Assembly (NCBI RefSeq): GCF_000820725.1 | Contig: NZ_CCXH01000078.1 | Coordinates: forward strand, 1 to 34,387 | Length of the DNA stretch: 34,387 nt | Direction: 5' to 3' | DNA from: Actinomyces polynesiensis | Lineage (GTDB): Bacteria > Actinomycetota > Actinomycetes > Actinomycetales > Actinomycetaceae | Shown here: piece after piece, positions 31,477-34,387 of the stretch | Layout of the letters: every line of letters begins with the position of its first letter | Numbering within the stretch: the first letter of the stretch is position 1 | The notes under the pieces: generated by a model | Told to the model about the DNA's origin: nothing | Database searches by the model: none | The model's input: only the letters and a program-made list of their open reading frames with translations | Made by a program: the position numbers and the translations under genes

Positions 31477-34127
31477 TCCGGGCGTTCCTTCACACCGCTG
31501 CTCCGTTCCGACCGGTGCGGGAGGTGCCACCGCCGACTGCGACCGCCGCGGCTTCCCACCGGCCCACCCGGCAGTGCCGAGGTCGGCAGGAGGGCGGCCC
31601 TCAGGCGCCTGCCCCACCCGGAACGTCCACGCAGGTCCGCCACCGCCCCGCTGAGTGCCGCGCGCAGGCGGTCCCGGTCGACGGGCGCGCCTGCGGCTCC
31701 TCCGCCCCCGAACCGCTCGGCGACCACCGCATCCGCCAGGAACCGCGCATCGTCGGGCGCTGACAACGCCCCCTGGGAGACCAGGTGCTCCACCAGTCCC
31801 TCCGGGGTCCTCGCCCTCGCCCTCGTGCCGGACCCTGACGCCGTTCCAGACCCGACCCCGGTCCCCGACCCGACCCCGCTCCCCCGCCGGGCCTCCGCGC
31901 CCTGCCCCGGCCCGGGCTCCGACCCCGACGTCTGCGGAGGGCGACCCGCGCCGGCGGCCCCCCCACCCAGGCAACGGAGGTCGACGGCCGTGTCGTGGAA
32001 CTCCGCCCACGCCGCCCCGGCCGGGGCAGCGCCGCCGACGATCTCCCGCCGCCGGCGCATCCGGCGGACCCGCCGCGCGACGGTCGGCCCACACGCCGCC
32101 AGTACGAGGAGCACCAGGAGTCCTGCCCCCACACCCGGGACCCACGTGGGAACCCCCGTGGCAGTCCCCCCACCCGACTGGGCCTGACCTCCCTGCTGTC
32201 CCGGGACGTCCTCGCGGTCCTGCCGACCCGGGTCACGGGCCGGCGCGGACGCCTCGGGCCCCGACTGGGCATCGGCGGAGGTCGTGTCCGGGTCCTCCGA
32301 GACGGCCTCGGCCCTCATCCCTGCCCCGCCCGGTGTCGGTTCGAAGGCGATCCACCCGATCCCGTCGAAGTAGACCTCCGGCCACGCGTGCAGGGACCGG
32401 TTGTCGACCTGTGTCCACCTCCCCGACCCGGCAAGGCTCGCGTACCCCACGGCCACGCGGGTCGGGATGCCCAGGCTGCGAGCCATGACGGCGAAGGTGG
32501 TCGCGAAGTGGACGCAGTAACCCTCGCCCTGCTCGAGGAAGGCCTCCATGGTCGCGTAGGGGTCGTCCGGGTCCGACCCGGGCGTGTAGGGGGCCGCCTC
32601 GTCGTAGGTGAACGAGCCCGAACGGAACCAGTCCCGCAGGGCGGCAGCTGCGGCGTAGCGCCCCGTGGTCCCGGCCGTGACCTCGCGGGCGGTCTCGGAG
32701 ACCACCGCCGGCACGTCGTCGGGCAGGCGCGTGTACGGCTCCAGCTCGGGCACGTCCGCGCTGACGGGTTGGTCGAAGGGGCCGCCGGCCCCGGCGCCCG
32801 AGAGGAAGGAGCTGCGCACGTCGGGGGAGTCCGCGAGCGGCCACGCCCAGGCCGAGTACGCCATCCCCCTCCTGGTCAGCGCAGAGGTGGACCTGGCGGT
32901 CTGCGCGCCCTCGACCCAGTGCCACTGGGTCGGGTCCCACTCGTCACCGTCGGCGCCGGTGCCGGAGACGCCCGGCCAGCCCGGCGCACGCAGCATGTAG
33001 GTGTCCTGGGGCACCGGCAGCCAGGCGCTGACCAGACCCCGGATCTGCACGGTGACCGCGTTCATGGACCCGGCGACCGCCTCCGGGGTCAACTCCTCCG
33101 GAACGGGGTCCCCGGTCGGGGTCCGCAGGTCGAGGACGTCGGACGAGGACGGGTCCGGGGTGTCGTCCGGCCGCCACGTGCCACCCTCGAAGTCCACCAG
33201 GACGGCCAGGGGGAACCGCATGGCACTGCGGGGTGTGGCGCCCGTGTAACGGAAGGCCACGGCTCCCGCCGGTCGGACGAGGTCCTCCCCGAGGGTCACG
33301 GTGACGTCGGGCACGTTCGGGGAGATCGGGGAGACGGCGATCGCCGAGGAGTTCCACACCCGGTCCCGTGTCGCGGGGACCGCCAGCACGGCGGTGGCGC
33401 CGACCGCGAGGACCAGGACCGTCGCCGCCGGGGCCCGCCACCCCGGGGGGCTCCCTGCCCCGACCCAGAGGAGGAGGCACAGGCACACCGCAGCACCGAC
33501 GAGGAAGGACCCCTCCACCCGCTGGGACGTGACGGCCACGGGCACCAGGAGCACGAGCACCGCGGCGGTGCCGGCCAGGAGTGGGGCGCTGAGTCCCACC
33601 AGCAGGAGGGTCGACACCCACACCCCCAGCAGGCACGCGAGGACGACCACGTCGGCGAGCGGGGACCTCACCTCCATGGGCGCCACCCCCTCGGAGATCT
33701 GCAACCTGGTGGTGACCAGGGCCGCCCGCGGGTCGAGCACCCACGTGCCCAGTCGCCCCCCGAGCTGGAGCTGCACCACCAGCACGCCGGCCCCCGCTGC
33801 CAGACCTCCCAGGCACGCCCCGAGTCGCGAAGCGGGGAACGCGGTCCTCACGAGGGCGGCGACGCCGAGGACGGCAGCCGCGACGGCCAGGGAACGCAGG
33901 TACCAGTCCCCCCGCTCGAAGACGCCTCCCATTGCCCCGAAGGCGAGCGCCCACAGGGCGAACACCACGAGCGCACCGAGGAGGGACCACCACCGGGGCT
34001 CGTCCCGGTCCCACTGTCCGTGGGGTCCTGCCCGGACCCCACGGGGACCGCTCCGGTCGGCACCGGTGTCGCTCACCCCGATGGTGTCGGTCGCCATCCG
34101 TGGAGTCTTGCGGCCGTGCTCAGGCAT
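31470..34127 (-). CDS. TgpA-like transglutaminase membrane protein
   Basis: About 885 aa. The N-terminal part holds at least six membrane helices (residues about 40-270), then an extracytoplasmic region with a transglutaminase-like core: Cys538 in GEGYCVHFATTFAVMARS, His580 in SLHAWPEVYFDG and IAFEPTPGG. A Gly/Ser/Gln-rich linker leads to a last helix (WVPGVGAGLLVLLVLAA) and a cytoplasmic DUF4129-like tail (EGLVEHLVSQGALS). Such proteins usually follow MoxR ATPase and DUF58 genes. ATG 34127 overlaps the upstream stop by 8 nt; ATG 34097 (875 aa) is an alternative, and neither has a strong ribosome-binding site. The substrate is unknown. Confidence 0.85.
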   Translation of the reverse strand: MPEHGRKTPRMATDTIGVSDTGADRSGPRGVRAGPHGQWDRDEPRWWSLLGALVVFALWALAFGAMGGVFERGDWYLRSLAVAAAVLGVAALVRTAFPASRLGACLGGLAAGAGVLVVQLQLGGRLGTWVLDPRAALVTTRLQISEGVAPMEVRSPLADVVVLACLLGVWVSTLLLVGLSAPLLAGTAAVLVLLVPVAVTSQRVEGSFLVGAAVCLCLLLWVGAGSPPGWRAPAATVLVLAVGATAVLAVPATRDRVWNSSAIAVSPISPNVPDVTVTLGEDLVRPAGAVAFRYTGATPRSAMRFPLAVLVDFEGGTWRPDDTPDPSSSDVLDLRTPTGDPVPEELTPEAVAGSMNAVTVQIRGLVSAWLPVPQDTYMLRAPGWPGVSGTGADGDEWDPTQWHWVEGAQTARSTSALTRRGMAYSAWAWPLADSPDVRSSFLSGAGAGGPFDQPVSADVPELEPYTRLPDDVPAVVSETAREVTAGTTGRYAAAAALRDWFRSGSFTYDEAAPYTPGSDPDDPYATMEAFLEQGEGYCVHFATTFAVMARSLGIPTRVAVGYASLAGSGRWTQVDNRSLHAWPEVYFDGIGWIAFEPTPGGAGMRAEAVSEDPDTTSADAQSGPEASAPARDPGRQDREDVPGQQGGQAQSGGGTATGVPTWVPGVGAGLLVLLVLAACGPTVARRVRRMRRRREIVGGAAPAGAAWAEFHDTAVDLRCLGGGAAGAGRPPQTSGSEPGPGQGAEARRGSGVGSGTGVGSGTASGSGTRARARTPEGLVEHLVSQGALSAPDDARFLADAVVAERFGGGGAAGAPVDRDRLRAALSGAVADLRGRSGWGRRLRAALLPTSALPGGPVGSRGGRSRRWHLPHRSERSSGVKERPDT

Positions 34128-34387
34128 CGGTGGCACCGCCCCGCGCGGATGCGCCGTCAGTCCGTGCAGGAGTGCCGCCAGCCCGTGTGGGTGTCCCGCT
34201 GACCCGTACCGGAGTCCCACGGTCACGCAGGGGTGCACCACCGGTCCGGGCGGGGCCCCGACCGGCGCCGGGCCGCGCGGGCCCCGTCCGGCCAGGCCTG
34301 TTCCCCGGCGGCACCGCCTGCGTCCCGGTCGCCGCCGGGAGGCTGGCGAGACTCCAGCCCTCCGGCACACTCTGCTCCGCCCTCGTC
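34120..34387 (-). CDS. C-terminal fragment of an upstream gene (possibly DUF58), partial
   Basis: A frame open from the right edge to a TGA at 34120-34122. The first residues (SVPEGWSLASLPAATG) look protein-like; the last 60 or so are Pro/Gly/Arg/Thr-rich low complexity. The stop overlaps the ATG of the transglutaminase gene, as expected for an operon. DUF58 is suggested only by the common MoxR-DUF58-TgpA order; nothing in the fragment proves it. Confidence 0.4.
   Translation of the reverse strand, partial: TRAEQSVPEGWSLASLPAATGTQAVPPGNRPGRTGPARPGAGRGPARTGGAPLRDRGTPVRVSGTPTRAGGTPARTDGASARGGATDA

Overview
The window is about 34 kb of very GC-rich DNA with dense genes, short intergenic gaps, frequent GTG starts, 4-nt stop/start overlaps and LacI-controlled CUT1 sugar ABC transporters. 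This points to a high-GC actinobacterium. The mix of sugar-uptake loci and an HrpA helicase would fit an Actinomyces/Schaalia-like member of Actinomycetaceae, but that rank is inference. I saw no rRNA, tRNA, IS element, phage gene or CRISPR array.

Layout. (1) 1-2414, minus: CUT1 lipoprotein sugar-binding protein and a MalF-type permease that runs off the left edge, with two TGAGAGCGCTCTCA-type operators upstream. (2) 2951-8268: ordinary single genes (YbaK-like tRNA deacylase, alpha/beta hydrolase, ASCH protein, small YtxH-like protein, ferritin-like/VIT1 fusion, TRIC/UPF0126 membrane protein). A possible structured RNA lies at 3532-3652. (3) 8637-13576, plus: processive GT2 glycan synthase, membrane-fusion-like protein and GH81 beta-1,3-glucanase lipoprotein, together a plausible beta-glucan exopolysaccharide locus. 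(4) 13784-20645, minus: manA, lacI, sugar-binding protein, two permeases and a GH130 phosphorylase, a mannoside uptake and phosphorolysis locus in which one operator sequence precedes both manA and the binding-protein gene. (5) 21144-24775: SRAP/YedK-like DNA-damage protein, PfkB sugar kinase, membrane-anchored protein of unknown function. (6) 25022-31367, plus: an oversized hrpA helicase split into three reading frames, then an overlapping SprT-like metalloprotein. (7) 31470-34387, minus: TgpA-like transglutaminase membrane protein and the tail of an upstream gene.

The most unusual signal is a family of exact-period 23-nt direct repeats (core GARGTCCGCTCWGTTC plus 7 variable bases). It forms six short arrays with about 16 full units. 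Three arrays are intergenic (2617-2731, 13602-13762, 20884-20952). Three lie inside hrpA in open reading frame (25997-26042, 26976-27021, 29842-29933), in both orientations. Every array has the same polarity: it ends in a decayed unit that keeps only the first ten or so bases. This looks like an uncharacterised repeat element that tolerates insertion into protein-coding loops.

Both sugar-binding-protein genes are followed, before the permease gene, by a perfect 15-16 bp stem-loop. This is a parallel design that could set a high binding-protein to permease ratio. hrpA has two apparent frame breaks, one exactly in Walker A and one at a run of six G. Either the gene is decaying or the sequence has indel errors; sequence alone cannot decide.
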